From contig NC_081829.1 in NCBI RefSeq assembly GCF_030867095.1, positions 92,341,261-92,405,260 on the forward strand: a stretch of DNA of 64,000 bases, given 5' to 3'. Below, piece by piece: positions 1 to 10,890 of this stretch. The position numbers and the translations under genes were made by a program. This DNA comes from Alligator mississippiensis. Lineage: Eukaryota > Chordata > Crocodylia > Alligatoridae. Position 1 is the stretch's first letter, and every line of letters starts with the position of its first letter. The notes below the pieces were generated by a model, which worked only from the letters and a program-made list of their open reading frames with translations, was not told the origin of the DNA and did no database searches.

Positions 1-424
1 ATAAATAGATTATTGACTTCCTGTTTTTTTACAGTTTATCTGAACCTCTGGACTCACTTGTTTGGAGGGGAAAATAGAGTTTGGCACCCGTTATTGTGTT
101 TTCCCAGATTTCTTGTCAACTGACCTGTGATTTTAAAAAAGTAATTTCAGAGACAGAGTATGAGAGAGATTATAGACAAAGGAACCATCTGTTTTATCAT
201 TATATTTAAATGAATTATTTTCCCAGCAGTAATAAATCCATTATTTTTCCATCAAACTGCTGCACAGTAGTAAGCAGAGGTGTTTCCCCTTATGCAAAGC
301 ATGCAGATAATGTGGCTTATGTATCAGCTATTATATTTGAAATGAATAAATAGTGCCTTCCATGCACTTAAAGCAAGTCACATAGAGCCTGGCATTTTGG
401 TCCTTCTGTCATGGTGGTCTTTCT

Positions 425-487
425 TATAGGACCATCATGCCACCATATCCACTTTATTTATTTATAGGGCATTTTATGTAAGCTGAA
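425..487 (+). repeat. Local direct repeat, copy 1
   Basis: The segment starting 'tataggaccatca' and ending 'gcattttatgtaagctg' recurs at 955-1010 with the same order of words (ccaccatatccact, ttattta, gcattttatgtaagctg). The copies differ by small indels and a few substitutions and lie about 530 bp apart on the same strand. No transposon ends are seen around either copy, so this may be a segmental duplication or two pieces of an uncharacterised repeat. Confidence 0.75.
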
Positions 488-954
488 CAGCATTGTCCAT
501 CAGTGCAACCTAACAATTGCTGGATCAAAATATGACAAATATTTTAATAGCACATAGCTATGATATGAAACAGTTTTTAAAAGAAAAAGATACATGCAAC
601 TGAAATATCGGCAAGTATTTATGAAAGGAATATAATTAACTAAAACTGCAATTGGGACCGGACACCAGCTGTAGCACAACTGCTAAAAAGTATGCTGGAT
701 AATGGTGGAGGCAATGAATGTTCAGAATCATTGTTTTTTTTTTATCTCATTGTAGAGAAGGGCATCCCAGTGAGGGCCTAAAGTTAACGGTACAGAAATC
801 CACCTGTGAGAGGCAGCATGTGTCAATGGATAAACTATCAGGAAGAAGTGAGGAAACTTTACCACTCAAGTGGTCCAAATTTATTGTATAAACTTGGATA
901 AGTCACCTTAATGCCAATGAAACACAGATCTTCAAGACTCTTCAATACCCTCCT

Positions 955-1010
955 CATAGGACCATCAGCCCACCATATCCACTTATTTATATGGCATTTT
1001 ATGTAAGCTG
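955..1010 (+). repeat. Local direct repeat, copy 2
   Basis: Second copy of the repeat at 425-487. It is shorter because the 'tttatttatttata' stretch of copy 1 is contracted here to 'ttatttata'. Confidence 0.75.
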
Positions 1011-1169
1011 GAAAATAGTCTTATTAGAAGCATATAGGTAGCAAAACATTTGTGGGCACTAACCATACCCCCCACAATTCCTCTCATAGGTTTTTTGCAC
1101 GACAAACTCTTGAACTTTGCTTTCCTGAATGGAAATATTCAAGTCAAATTTTCTAAATAAATATCACTT

Positions 1170-1405
1170 TATGGAGAGACTTTCCATTCATATAGCACTT
1201 CTTATCCACAGGCACTACAAACATTAATTAAACTTCTCATTCTATGGGTGAGTAGTAAATTCCTGGCACATATTTAAGTTCTTCATGATAACTTGGCTTG
1301 GAGATGGTCTACAACCTCAGTAAGGTCTCACAAAGTCAGTATTTGAGATGGGATTACAATTCTGGAGCTCTAATTCCAGTTCTGTGCTCTAACTTCTGGA
1401 TACCA
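1170..1405 (+). repeat. MIR/CORE-type SINE-like relic
   Basis: The order of diagnostic words follows the classic amniote MIR-like layout: a 'tatagcacttctta' head, a 'ttaattaaacttctcattctatgggtgag' section like the 'cctcacaacaccctgtgaggtag' block, then 'ctcacaaagtcagtatttgagatgggatta' like 'cacacagcaagtcagtggcagagctgggatt', and 'ttccagttctgtgctctaac' near the end. It is strongly diverged. Family assignment rests on remembered consensus and could equally be a reptile SINE or LINE tail of the same design. Confidence 0.5.
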
Positions 1406-1415
1406 TTGCCCAAAA

Positions 1416-1603
1416 GGGCATGTCTACATGGCATAAAGCACTGCTATGTAGAGATACTACCAATAAAGTTCATCACTCTTCACAGTCATTTTCCTTTCAA
1501 CAGGGTGTCCTAACCCAAGCAGCCTTATAGCTAATGCAGCTATACTGCTTCTGGTATTAAAGGTAGCTCATTCACACCTAGCTTTAGTATCTCTACACAG
1601 CTC
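1416..1603. repeat. Possible MITE relic with tctaca ends
   Basis: The left edge 'gggcatgtctacatggcat' resembles the left ends of the better preserved MITEs at 49435 and 44403. The motif 'gctatgtagagatacta' near 1443 is answered by its near reverse complement 'tagtatctctacacagc' near 1585. Exact ends and target duplications could not be placed. Confidence 0.35.
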
Positions 1604-2691
1604 TGCATTGTACCATGAAGACACTCTCTAAAATACTACGTACATGTACATTTAGAAACAGTTTCTGTGGAGATGGTTCAAATAACACATTTGCTCTGAG
1701 GCACGGGCAAGAATTAGTAACAGCAGAGTGCAATCCGCAAAGTTATTATTTATTAAGGCAGTGGTGCCAGCAATGCAGGGTGCTTTTAATAGTCAAATAT
1801 GTAGAAAAGGTCAGTCTGCCCTGAAGAATTTTCAGTCTTAAGGCAATGTTCAAACAGGAGGAGAGACAGGAGGCAACAAAAACATTGTGAAAGAACTATA
1901 ACTTACAGCAAGCACACTGTGTTGCCAACTCTTCTGATTTCATATTCTAGTCTTAGCAACGTTGGTATTTTTCTTAAACCCTAACTTCTGCATAAAAAAT
2001 ACTGCTGGACAGGATCTCAAGAGAACATCTGGTCCATTCGCTTACTTCAAGGTAGGATCAGCTATATCTAAACCATTCCCGATCGATATTTGTTTAACCT
2101 GCTCTTATAGACCTCCAGTCACTGAAATCCAGAGCCTCCCTAGGTAATCTATTCCAATACTTAATTCACTTTGCAGTTCGAAAGGTTGTCCTGATATCCA
2201 ATTTAAAAGCTGCTTTGCTGTAATTTAAGTCCAGTACCTGTTGTCCTACTCTCAGGAGAAATGGAAACAGTATATAACTTTCCACTTTGAAGTCGCCTTT
2301 TATGTATTTGAAGATAGCTATCATGTCACCCCTCTGTCTTGCTTTTTTTCAAACTGAACAAATCAAATCTTTTTTCATAGATCATGTTTTTTCAATATGT
2401 GATATTTTTTGCTGTTTTCTTTTGGACTCTTTCCAACTGACCCGCATTGAAATGTCATGCCCAAAACTGGATGCAGTACTTCCGTTGGGATCATAAGGTC
2501 GCTCCGGTGCTGCATGGAATCGTATGTTGCGTATAACACCGATGTGCAATGTTTTGTAACAACATGGCACTGCTGACTCATTTCTATTTGTGATCCACTT
2601 CCTTTCCTTCCTCCCTTGATCCTTCTGTACAGAACTGGGGTTCATTGCTCCCCATTTTGTATTCGTGAAGTTGATTATTCATACCTTAGCA

Positions 2692-3439
2692 TATGGGTGC
2701 TCAATCTCTGGCCTGTGGAGCAATGACCCCCACAGGCCAGAAAAACTGGCAGCTGGGGAGCAGAGGAAGCTGCGTGCAGTAGGGTTCAGCTCTGCCTGGG
2801 GCCAGTGCCAGGAGCTGGGATTAGGGCTGGGTCTGCCCCCCTGTATATCCAGGTCAGGCTGCTCCCCTCTCACATGTAACTGGATAGGAGCTGCTCCATC
2901 CTACCTTCCCCCTCCTGGGCACATGCAGATCGGGGCCAGGCTGCTCTTCAGACCTCCCTGCATGCATCTGGATCAGGGTCACTCTGCTCCACCCTACTGC
3001 ATGTCTGGGTCAGAGCTGCTCCACCCTACCCCCAGCACGTACAGATTGGGGTTGTGCTGTGCACCTCCTGTGGCTGGCTGGGGCCCCCTGTGCCAGCCCT
3101 GCATGTGGGATTAAGCCCACTGGCCACATCAGACCCATGGCTGGACCTGTCCCTGCCAATCTGGCCCATGAGGCAAAAAGGTTGGTCCCATCTGTGCTGA
3201 AGCTTAGCACGGTGGGGGACCAGCCTTTTTGGCAGGCATACCACAAATTGACCCTTCATCCTCCCTGAGTGCTCCTCTAATCCCTTTCCTCTGCCCAGTC
3301 TTCTGCTTTGCCCCTACTCCTTTACCTTGTGGTCCCTACCCAATCTCCTGCTCTATGTGCCACTGTACTGCCTGTTCCCTCCCTTATCTGTCATGTGCCA
3401 CACACAGAAGCTGCCTATGCCACAGGTTGGCCATCCCTG
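2692..3439. mobile_element. Non-autonomous hAT element, 748 bp
   Basis: It is flanked by a perfect 8-bp target duplication ccttagca (2684-2691 and 3440-3447). The left end 'tatgggtgctcaatctctgg' pairs imperfectly with the right end, whose reverse complement is 'cagggatggccaacctgtgg'. It is GC-rich compared with the AT-rich CR1 that hosts it. It carries no transposase frame: the 149-codon frame at 2665-3114 starts outside the element and is made of tandem repeat units. It sits inside the CR1 at 2005-4765. Confidence 0.88.
2820..3075. repeat. Degenerate tandem repeat inside the hAT
   Basis: Units of roughly 32-50 bp recur with a shared core 'gctgctccaccctac' followed by 'gcatctggatcagg'-type words. 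At least five units can be followed. Such GC-rich arrays are common inside hAT-type filler DNA. The array explains the overlapping frames on both strands here. Confidence 0.6.
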
Positions 3440-3741
3440 CCTTAGCACAATACTTTGCACTTGTGCTTACTGAATTACATCCTATTTATTTCAGACCAAT
3501 TTTCCAATTTGTCAAAATATTTTTGAACTCTAATCCAAAATTCTTCTAACCCGTCCCAATTTAGTATTTGCTGCAGATTTAACACAAGTGCTCTCTATTT
3601 CATCACCCAAGTCACTAATTAAATTATTAGGCCCCTACAGAACTCCCCTTGATTCATTCTTCCAATTAAAGAGTGATAACCGTTCTGTGAGCAGCAGTTT
3701 CCAACCAGTGGTGTACCGCCTTACAGGATTTCTTTTTAGAT

Positions 3742-4189
3742 CAAGGGTGTCCAACTCAAATGAGCCTGTGGGCCATATCCAGACCACAGAGCTTCTCACA
3801 GGCCAGACTATGCAACTCTGGTCTATCCACAAGGCCTGTCTCCCTGGCTGCCAGTGCTGCCGAGTTGGCTCCAGCAATTAAGAAGTTAACATAGTCGCTG
3901 CTGAAGCCAATTTGCTGTGGTTGTAGAGCCGCACTACCAGTGTGGCCAGCAGCCAGGGGCAAACACCACAGATTTTAGTCATCAGCAACAAAAATTACTA
4001 AATTAGGCTGTGACGTTCATCCTCTAGAAATCTGGCTGTGCTGACACTGAGTCCAACTATTGCAGCAACAGGGTTCCATTGGTAGCAGTGATACCCCCTT
4101 GCTTGCTGGCAGCCACAGAAAAAGCCCCAGGGACAGGGCCACCTCTATGAGCCAGATCCAGTCTGTGGGTTGTAGGTTTGATACCTCCC
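3742..4189. mobile_element. Non-autonomous hAT element, 448 bp
   Basis: Flanks are ttttagat (3734-3741) and ttctagac (4190-4197), an 8-bp target duplication with 6 of 8 bases kept. The left end 'caagggtgtccaactcaaatg' is followed by 'gcctgtgggccatatccaga', a layout repeated in other hATs of this window; the right end reads 'ggtttgatacctccc'. Removing it restores the CR1 word 'ctagaccatattcccctag'. No coding capacity is seen. Confidence 0.78.
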
Positions 4190-4212
4190 TTCTAGACCAT
4201 ATTCCCCTAGTT

Positions 4213-4438
4213 CAGTGTTTCTCAAACAGTGGGATGTGTCCCACTGGTGGGACGCGAAGGTCGTGCAGATGGGACTTCAACTCATTGCCTGATTGAAAAA
4301 AATCAAAGTTGCTTGCAGTTCATATAGATGAATCAACAGATAACTCTAACAGTGTAAAACATAGAGTTTTGTTTTTATCATGGTGGGAATGGGTTTTTTG
4401 ACAAAATGGTTGGTGGGATGTAAGGTCGAGAACTGCTG
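4213..4438. mobile_element. hAT MITE, 226 bp
   Basis: Perfect 8-bp target duplication ccctagtt (4205-4212 and 4439-4446). The ends are 'cagtgtttctcaaacagtgg' on the left and, reverse complemented, 'cagcagttctcgacctta' on the right, the usual hAT CAGnnnTTCTCAA form. It lies only 7 bp beyond the right target copy of the neighbouring hAT at 3742-4189, inside the same CR1. Confidence 0.9.
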
Positions 4439-4765
4439 CCCTAGTTTACTTATGAGGACATCTTGTGTGGCCATGTGAAAAGCCTAAAGAAACCCCAAAT
4501 ATTTCATATGAATTGCTTCTTCCCTATCCATAAGGACTATCAAAAAAGAAAATTAGATTGGTTTGATGTGACTTATTCTTGTTATCTTCCTGGTGCTTAA
4601 AAATAGACTGTTTGACCATTTGTTTCAACACCTTTCTGGTAATTTAAGTTTGGCTGAGTGGTCTATAAATCCTTTGGTCTTGCCTTCCTCCCTTTTTAAA
4701 TATAGGTGCTATGTTTGTCCTTTTCCAATCTTCTGAAGCATCACCCATCCTCATCAATCTCAAAA

Positions 4766-5588
4766 ATTGGTTGTAGGCAGCATGTGTGTGTTGGGGAGTG
4801 GGGGCAGGGAGTGACTCATGCTTTTTGAATGCCTGGAATTGGCAATACAAGTCCAATTCCAATTGTTCTCCAATTTTGGGATTATTTTTTGAATATGGAA
4901 GATGAGGTCCAATTTGTGATACCTACACATCAAGTTGGTTTCTGACATCAAGGCTGTAAGATGGACAATGGGAACTGAGTCCTGACAATTTTACACTCTT
5001 GTGTAAAAGATGCAAGGGGTGGGTGGGTCTGTCCTATCCAGCTCCACTCACAAAAACACTCTCAACCACTACAGAAGTCTGTTCATCTTCTGCTCCCTGC
5101 AGGGCACATGATTGTTGCTAGTCAGAAGCTACATCTGTTGAGCTGCATGCTGAGCTGTCAGGGAAAGTCATGATCCCAAACAACGAAAAGGGAGAGAATG
5201 GGGAGCGTCTCCTACTGCTTCTTTACCAATAGTCCTATAGGGAGAAAGGGAAAGCTTTTTCCTTATAGCTGGTGATGAGGGCAGAGGGAGAGTAACAGAA
5301 TTGATTCTTTTTCAGTTGTGGAGTTTGGTTCTCTTATCTATGAACTGTGCTCTGCTTGATCCAGAAAGCTAAACTATTTCCATCCATTAAAGAAGAGATA
5401 GAATCGGTTTGCAATTCAATAGGCTTAATTAGGATCTGAATTGGCGGTTGCTAGCAGAGCAACTAAAATGGGTAGAATTTTTAGAAAACAATATTATCAC
5501 AGATAGATAAGGACAGGAAAACATGTGAAGTAACAGGAAATCACCTCTGGTCCTCCCCCAAGGGCCTGCTCCCCTTTATAAACATCTA
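4766..5588. other. Unassigned non-coding stretch
   Basis: No frame or repeat family could be recognised. A short G/GT-rich patch lies at about 4785-4815. The stretch separates the CR1 from the element that starts at 5589. Confidence 0.5.
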
Positions 5589-6469
5589 GGCTAAGTACAG
5601 ACAGTCAAAAAGCCTGAGGCTGAGTCAATTTAATCTTTGCAGGTTTTTCTAAGCTGTGCAGATTGAACAGATAATGAAGTGAACTGACATCCACTTTTGA
5701 ATCCGGAAAGGCAGCCAGATGCCTGAAGTGGCTCAGGCTAGAAGCCGTGGGGCTCTACAGCATACCTCCCAGCTTGCCACTCACTGCCAAGGGCACCCGA
5801 ATGCAGCCGGGCCAGGCCCATCCCTGACTGGCTGCCCAACACATCCCAACTTGCTGCTGTCTCCGCTGCAGGGGAGGAAGAGTTCCTCCCACCCAGGTCC
5901 CAGCTAGCCCTGGGCATCAGCCCATGTGGGGGGATCCCCTTGTCTCAGCAAGGGCTCCCCTGCCCCTGCCACTGGTGCAGAAGGGGAGCTTTTCCCTCCC
6001 ACCCCTCCACACAGTCTGGCTCCGGACTGTCCTCCCCCAACCCCTAGTACTTGTGGGGGTGGGCTCAAGCCATCGCTGTACTGTGTGGAGGGGTGGGAGG
6101 GAGGGTGGGGGACTGAGCAGATCCGGTTTAGATGCATTTTAGATATGCAGATTGTACTGTAGTTCTAAAATCTGTGGTATAAAGTTTATCTTAAACCTAC
6201 AGCAGGGCTGGGGGAACCCTGCCCGGAGCGGGGGATCCCCTCCCACTGAGGCACTGGGACAGCCCTGGGATGGAGGGGGGATCTGGGACATGGGTTTGAT
6301 AGACCAGTTTAACCTAAATAAGTTTAATACTACATTCATCCAGATTTATCTTAAACCAGTTTGGGCTGCTTTGAAACCAGTTTATGTGCGCTGTACTTCT
6401 GTTCTGTTACAGGTATAAACTGGTTTCCAATCACTTAAGTCAGTTTATGTGTAATGTCTGCGCTTAGCC
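5589..6469. mobile_element. Probable DNA transposon with ggctaag ends
   Basis: The left end 'ggctaagtacagacagtcaa' and the reverse complement of the right end 'ggctaagcgcagacattaca' match at the outer 14 bases except for two changes, giving terminal inverted repeats about 880 bp apart. The inner left part (to about 5690) recurs at 12273-12380. The middle (5700-6330) is GC-rich filler with no transposase. Flanking trinucleotides are cta and ata, so a 3-bp target duplication is possible but not proven. A PIF/Harbinger-type MITE is the likeliest guess. Confidence 0.6.
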
Positions 6470-6566
6470 ATATTGACAGTTTTAATTTTCATTAAAAGGG
6501 CCATCATCTACTGCATGCCTTATACCACAGATTTAAGAACTACGGTACAATCTGCATATCTAAAAT
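6136..6566. repeat. 47-bp inverted repeat, 45/47 identical
   Basis: The left arm 6136-6182 (attttagatatgcagatt...tggtataa) is matched by the reverse complement of 6520-6566 with two mismatches. The loop is 337 bp. The left arm lies inside the ggctaag element and the right arm beyond its right end, so the two structures cross and the arms are not that element's own ends. The identity is much higher than for most repeats here. Confidence 0.85.
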
Positions 6567-7470
6567 AATACAGCAAATTTTTATTGAGATTTTTAAACAT
6601 TAAGATAGAATGCTGCAACAACCCGAATGTCAACCTCAGAGTACTTCAGAGCACTCTTTCAGATGGACTCTGAAAGCCCAGGTGCTAGAACTAGTAATGC
6701 ACTATCATGCTAGTTTGCATAACAATACATGCTGTAATGATGCTTTAAATACTGGCACTATATTATAGACAAAAAATGCAATGCTTCCTCCCAACTTCTT
6801 TTAAACTAATCAGTTTGGACATGTAGGAATTCTAAATATCTACCCAACTGGCTTGGATAAGGGTGACATACAGGACTCATTAAAGTCAATGGCAAAAATC
6901 CCATTGAAGCCAATGAGGTCAATATTTGTACTTTTCCATAAGAAAAGTACCAAGCATTGTCTCCTGCTTAGAACAAAGAGCTATCAGGCAGGAGGAGGAA
7001 AAGAGAGTGGGGAATTAAGGTAGTCACGTGACTAGTTGTTTTGGTACCTCCTCCTTTTCGGTGTGTCCAATGTGAGACAATCCAGAAGAAGGCTGATCCC
7101 CATCTTAGCTTGGGCACCCAAAATTGAGACATCCCAAATCCTTAATGACTCTTGAAAATCTTTGACACAAGTTCTTTTCCTGATTTTGATACTAATGCAC
7201 TTTGAGCACTCAGCTTTGCTGAGCTACAGAGAAAATGGCACAAAGATTCTGGACAAAAGGCATTAAAAATTGAAAGTCTATTTAACTTGTCATTTGAGAT
7301 GGTAAAGTTGCTGGGTTAATTGTACTTGAAAGTAAGCCAGTAGGCCCCTAACAGCAAGCCCTTTGAAATTCAGATTTAGACCCTTAAAAAAAGTGAGCTA
7401 GTTTTCAGAGGTTCAAGGTACCCACAGGCCTTTGGAATGTACATGCTATATAGCCCAAGTTCTGCTCTTG
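6567..7470. other. Unassigned non-coding stretch
   Basis: No gene is seen. At 6868-6925 there are two short words, 'aaagtcaatgg' and 'ttgaagccaatgagg', of the recurrent sauropsid type discussed in the findings. Nothing else was recognised. Confidence 0.5.
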
Positions 7471-7725
7471 GAGAGCACATCTACATGGGCACTTTATTGT
7501 GCATTCAGTTAATCTAATGTATAGTAAAACGTCAACTTCTACATGCACACAGCAATTTCTGCACAGTAGATTATTTTAAAGTGCTGTTTGCTAGTACCAG
7601 CAGATACAGGTACTGTACTAGAAAATGGTGCTTTAAACTAATGCACCAAAGCGCATGTTTGCTAGTAGAAACAGATAAACATACTAGAAAATGGCACTTA
7701 AACTAATGTGCCAAGCTGCCCTGGA
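7471..7725. mobile_element. MITE relic with internal duplication
   Basis: The left end 'gagcacatctacatgggcac' is close to the 'gggcacgtctacatgagac' end of the MITE at 49435. A direct duplication follows: 7589-7650 and 7657-7716 both read 'tttgctagta', then 'cagata', 'tactagaaaatgg' and 'ttaaactaatg'. The right terminus could not be defined, so the end coordinate is approximate. Confidence 0.5.
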
Positions 7726-9612
7726 GGTGGGACAGGAGGGAGATGTACTCAAGATTACTCAGGAAATCTGTGCCAGAGCTGAAAGATGCTTCTCCTGACA
7801 CCCATATTCATGCATAACACCCTTAAAGCATCCTGCTTTGAAGAAAGGGTCCATGCTTCATAAAACAGAAGGTCCTGATGCTTCGGAGAGGAATTCACTG
7901 TCAACTAATTCTACACTTAGGATATTTAAAACATAGCTGGAAAACTGTAAAGATAGGGATCAAAATGCCCCCTCTTTTCACTCATCCCCAACACCAGCAT
8001 ATTCACTTAAGTTTGTGAAAGACATTCTCAAAGGGGCTTCTGCTTGCTTTCTACCAATGTTCATGTTTAAATAAACCTTACTGAGAAAAAATGCAACCAA
8101 AGAATCAACCTGATGCAACTGCAGCTTTTTCTTCCACTCTGGGGCTGAAGTGAAGAGCTCATGGACGGTTGCATTTTAAGGCAGTAAGAAAGCTGCTTCT
8201 ATCACACTGAGCACACAGGGCTGATTCTCATTTGACTAGCTGTGCCCCTAAAAAAATCACTGGACTATTCAAGGTGTTTGTTTATCTCAAAGAGGAAATA
8301 TATCCATTTCTGCTGAAATTCTGCTCTCAAGTTTCAATCCAGAGAAGCCCCATTTACTTTTACATTTCTTGCCTACAAAGGAGTGCCCTGAAGTCACTGC
8401 ACTGTGGAAAGCAATAGTCTCAGTTCTTCAGCCCAGATGAGCTCTGCTTGTTGCACGAGACAAGGTGCTGCCCATACCTTTCAATGTAAGGGCAGCTTCA
8501 GCATCCTTTTCTTCGAGGATCCCCATTTGGCTGCTTAAGCTAGCAAAATGCTGCCTGAAGGAGTAATGGAAAGGGACGGGACTCAGGGTGGTAACCTGTT
8601 GGAGTATATGTGAGCCTGGGAGTCATATGTCTGGTCACAACACTAGACAGCTCACTACCTTTTTTTGGCTTTCACTTTAGCCAGGTCTCCAATGCGTAAA
8701 GATGTTCATTGAGGGGCATTATTAATATACATAAAATATGACAACATTCTTATAGCTGACACTAAAAGCTTTGCCATGAATGTTCCCAGCAACACCATTT
8801 CCTCCTTGCCATATGACACCCATTCAAACAACCTATTTATTTTATCTCTTTGAGCCCCAGCAGGATCCAGTTCTTACACTGACTGCTATTGTACTCTTGA
8901 AATTGGTACAATGGCATTTTATATTTAGAAACCCACTGAAGCACAGCTCTCATTTTACAGAAATAAAACAACACATAAGAAGAATATGAATCCACTCCAT
9001 TCCTTTATGTCCGTATTTCAATTAATGCTTTAGAAAAAGAAAGCCATTGAAAAGATGATTAAATGCATTTAAAAATGTGAATGTACTCAGCCATACACAT
9101 CATATAAGCTCAATACAAAAGCCTGTTCTCAGCCATGGTTACCTCTCATTCAAAATATTCCATTGCCATTCATCTTTAACTTGGAAATTCCCACCTCTTT
9201 CCTTTATAAAGCAATTTGATTGTAGTTGGGTTCACCTTGTAATTCCAGCTCTCTTAGGTAAAACAGTACAGAGGTATACAACACAACACTTTCAGTCAAC
9301 AGAAGCTTCTGACAGCTTCTCCCTGAAAGAATATGCATTACTCACTGGACCTCAGGGTCATGCCAGACAACAGGCTGCTCTTGAAAGCTGACCAAAATTG
9401 AACCCCTCTAAAATATGGACTTTCACACTAAAACAAAGATTTTCAACTTTAGTTTTAATGTAATTTTTAAAGGGTGATAACTCATCACCACCAGGACTGA
9501 GGCTCCGGGAAGGATTGAAACGGGTTATAGTAGAAAAAAATAACACCCAGCTTAACTTCATTGAAGTTAGAAGAGATATAAACCCTCGTGTAATGAGACG
9601 TAAGTCAACGTA
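7726..9612. other. Unassigned non-coding stretch
   Basis: Both strands were read for splice-flanked conserved frames and repeat tails without success. Short frames of 60-104 codons here have no recognisable protein features and begin and end at random stops. Confidence 0.5.
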
Positions 9613-9799
9613 TAGGGGCAGGCAATTATTTTGGGCGGAGGGCCGCTTACTGAGTTTTGGCAAGCCATTGAGGGATGCATGACGGGCAGTCACAGGCAGA
9701 TAAATATTAATTTTCTAAATTTTTTAGGGGCCCTGTGGGCCAGATAGAATGGCCTGGCAGGCTGCATCTGGCCCATGGGCCGCATTTTGCCCACCTCTG
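9613..9799 (-). mobile_element. hAT MITE, internally deleted copy, 187 bp
   Basis: The left ~85 bp (ggggcaggcaattatttt... gttttggcaagccatt) matches the reverse complement of the right end of the 1239-bp hAT at 21775-23013. The right ~105 bp (cacaggcagataaatattaattttc... gcccacctctg) matches the reverse complement of its left end. The ~1 kb interior is absent. The 3' flank ctctaggc fits the target type of the other hATs, but no matching 5' flank is seen. It is in reverse orientation relative to 21775. Confidence 0.85.
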
Positions 9800-10799
9800 C
9801 TCTAGGCACTGGGGTCAAGAATTAACTTCCCCTGAGAGTAAGTTATCCTACAACTGCAAGGTTTCCTGTACCTTCTCCTGACACAGCTGGTAGTGGGCAC
9901 AGGGGCAGGATACTTACTAGATGCATCAGTCTGTTCAGGCGTGGCAGTTACGATATTCCTGTGCACTCATTGCTGCAATCCTTACTTCAGTGGGACTTGC
10001 TCTTGTAGATGGTTAATATGTGTCATGGAACCACTCCTTTAGTGAAGCTATTCCTGCCCTGTTCCCACAGAATGACTTAATCCAAGGCTGAGTGCATGAT
10101 CTGAACTTCCATTGGAGATTCCTTCTGTGAAAGGGCAAGTGCTGTTACTGCTGTTGTCAACTTGAGCTTTAATTACAGGAAGGAAGAGGAGCTTTTGTTG
10201 TGTCTTGAAGCAATAGGAGCCTCTCTGATGGAGGAAATGCCTTATCAGCTGCCTTGCACCCAGAACATTCTTGGGTAGAGCTGGTGGGAGTCCAGACATG
10301 AAATATTCCAACACTGAAGCTATCTCCATGGATGTCATCCCATCTTGCAGATTGGGGTTGTGTGGATAAAATATTTTTTGGTCATATAATTAGGGTCTGC
10401 ATTGTAATGTGAACACTCAGGAGACCCAAATTCAGGCCACATAGACAACCTTAACTTGAATACTGACCTTGCTGCCTAAACAATGAAGCTTCTGTAATTG
10501 GTGTTGGGGGAGGAGGGGAGGTGGGGGAAGCGTGTGTTTGAGGCCAAATAATGTATATGTCATGTCTCCCTGTTCTGTGCCTTTCTTCAGTGCTTAGAGA
10601 ATACCACAGATAATTATTCATTCAAAAACTCCAGGGTATGACTTGAGGCTTATTTGCATGAAAACACTATTCAGTTTGATCTGTGTTAGTTTATATAAAG
10701 TGCAACTCTACCCTGATTTCTGCCTAACTTTATACTAACACAGGTAACTAATGCTTGCACTTACTTGGCCATTTAAATGTGGAACCTGATATATAGAGG
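9800..10799. other. Unassigned non-coding stretch
   Basis: No gene or complete repeat is visible. The segment 'cttacttcagtgggacttgctc' near 9980 is one more instance of the short recurrent motif noted in the findings. A G-rich patch 'gttgggggaggaggggaggtggggg' type lies at about 10503-10528. Confidence 0.45.
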
Positions 10800-10890
10800 G
10801 TTAAACGATTTCGCTTGTTGAAAGTCAAACAACAGGTCTGTGGCAGAACAAGGACTAGAAACAAGGTTTCTTGACTCAGTGAAATACCTT
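10800..10890 (+). repeat. SINE-like relic (MIR 3' half)
   Basis: The run 'aaacaacaggtctgtggcag', then 'aacaaggactagaaac' and 'aaggtttcttgactcagt' follows the 3' half of MIR/CORE-type elements ('cacagcaggtctgtggcagagcaaggaatagaacccaggt'). It is short and diverged, and family assignment is from memory. Confidence 0.45.

Larger units (their letters stand above)
1..1169. other. AT-rich non-coding stretch
   Basis: No conserved reading frame is visible on either strand. The only structure I can support is the pair of ~57-62 bp direct repeat copies listed separately. The remainder is AT-rich unassigned sequence. Confidence 0.6.
2005..4765 (-). mobile_element. CR1 LINE 3' part, interrupted by three hATs
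   Basis: Read on the minus strand this is the last part of a CR1-type non-LTR retrotransposon. The upper end encodes the RT segment with 'EDWKRTNIAPIFKKG' and 'RIYRPLS' (about 4655-4745), matching the CR1 'DWKKANVTPIFKKG...NYRPVSL' block. Lower down the typical CR1 words appear in order: fingers/palm remnants, then 'tggactctttccaactga', 'atttgaagatagctatcatgtcaccc' in reverse-complement sense, and near 2010-2040 the tail 'gatctcaagagaacatctggtcca'. No open frame survives. Three hAT elements (2692-3439, 3742-4189, 4213-4438) interrupt it. Deleting each element plus one target copy makes the CR1 contiguous, so the CR1 is older than all three. The 5' end is missing, as is usual for CR1. Confidence 0.88.

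Noticed and set aside
425..1010. Direct repeats as a CRISPR-like array
   Set aside because: Only two copies, 530 bp apart and of unequal length, in vertebrate DNA.
2665..3114. 149-codon plus-strand frame
   Set aside because: It begins outside the hAT and then runs through degenerate tandem units; no protein family is visible.
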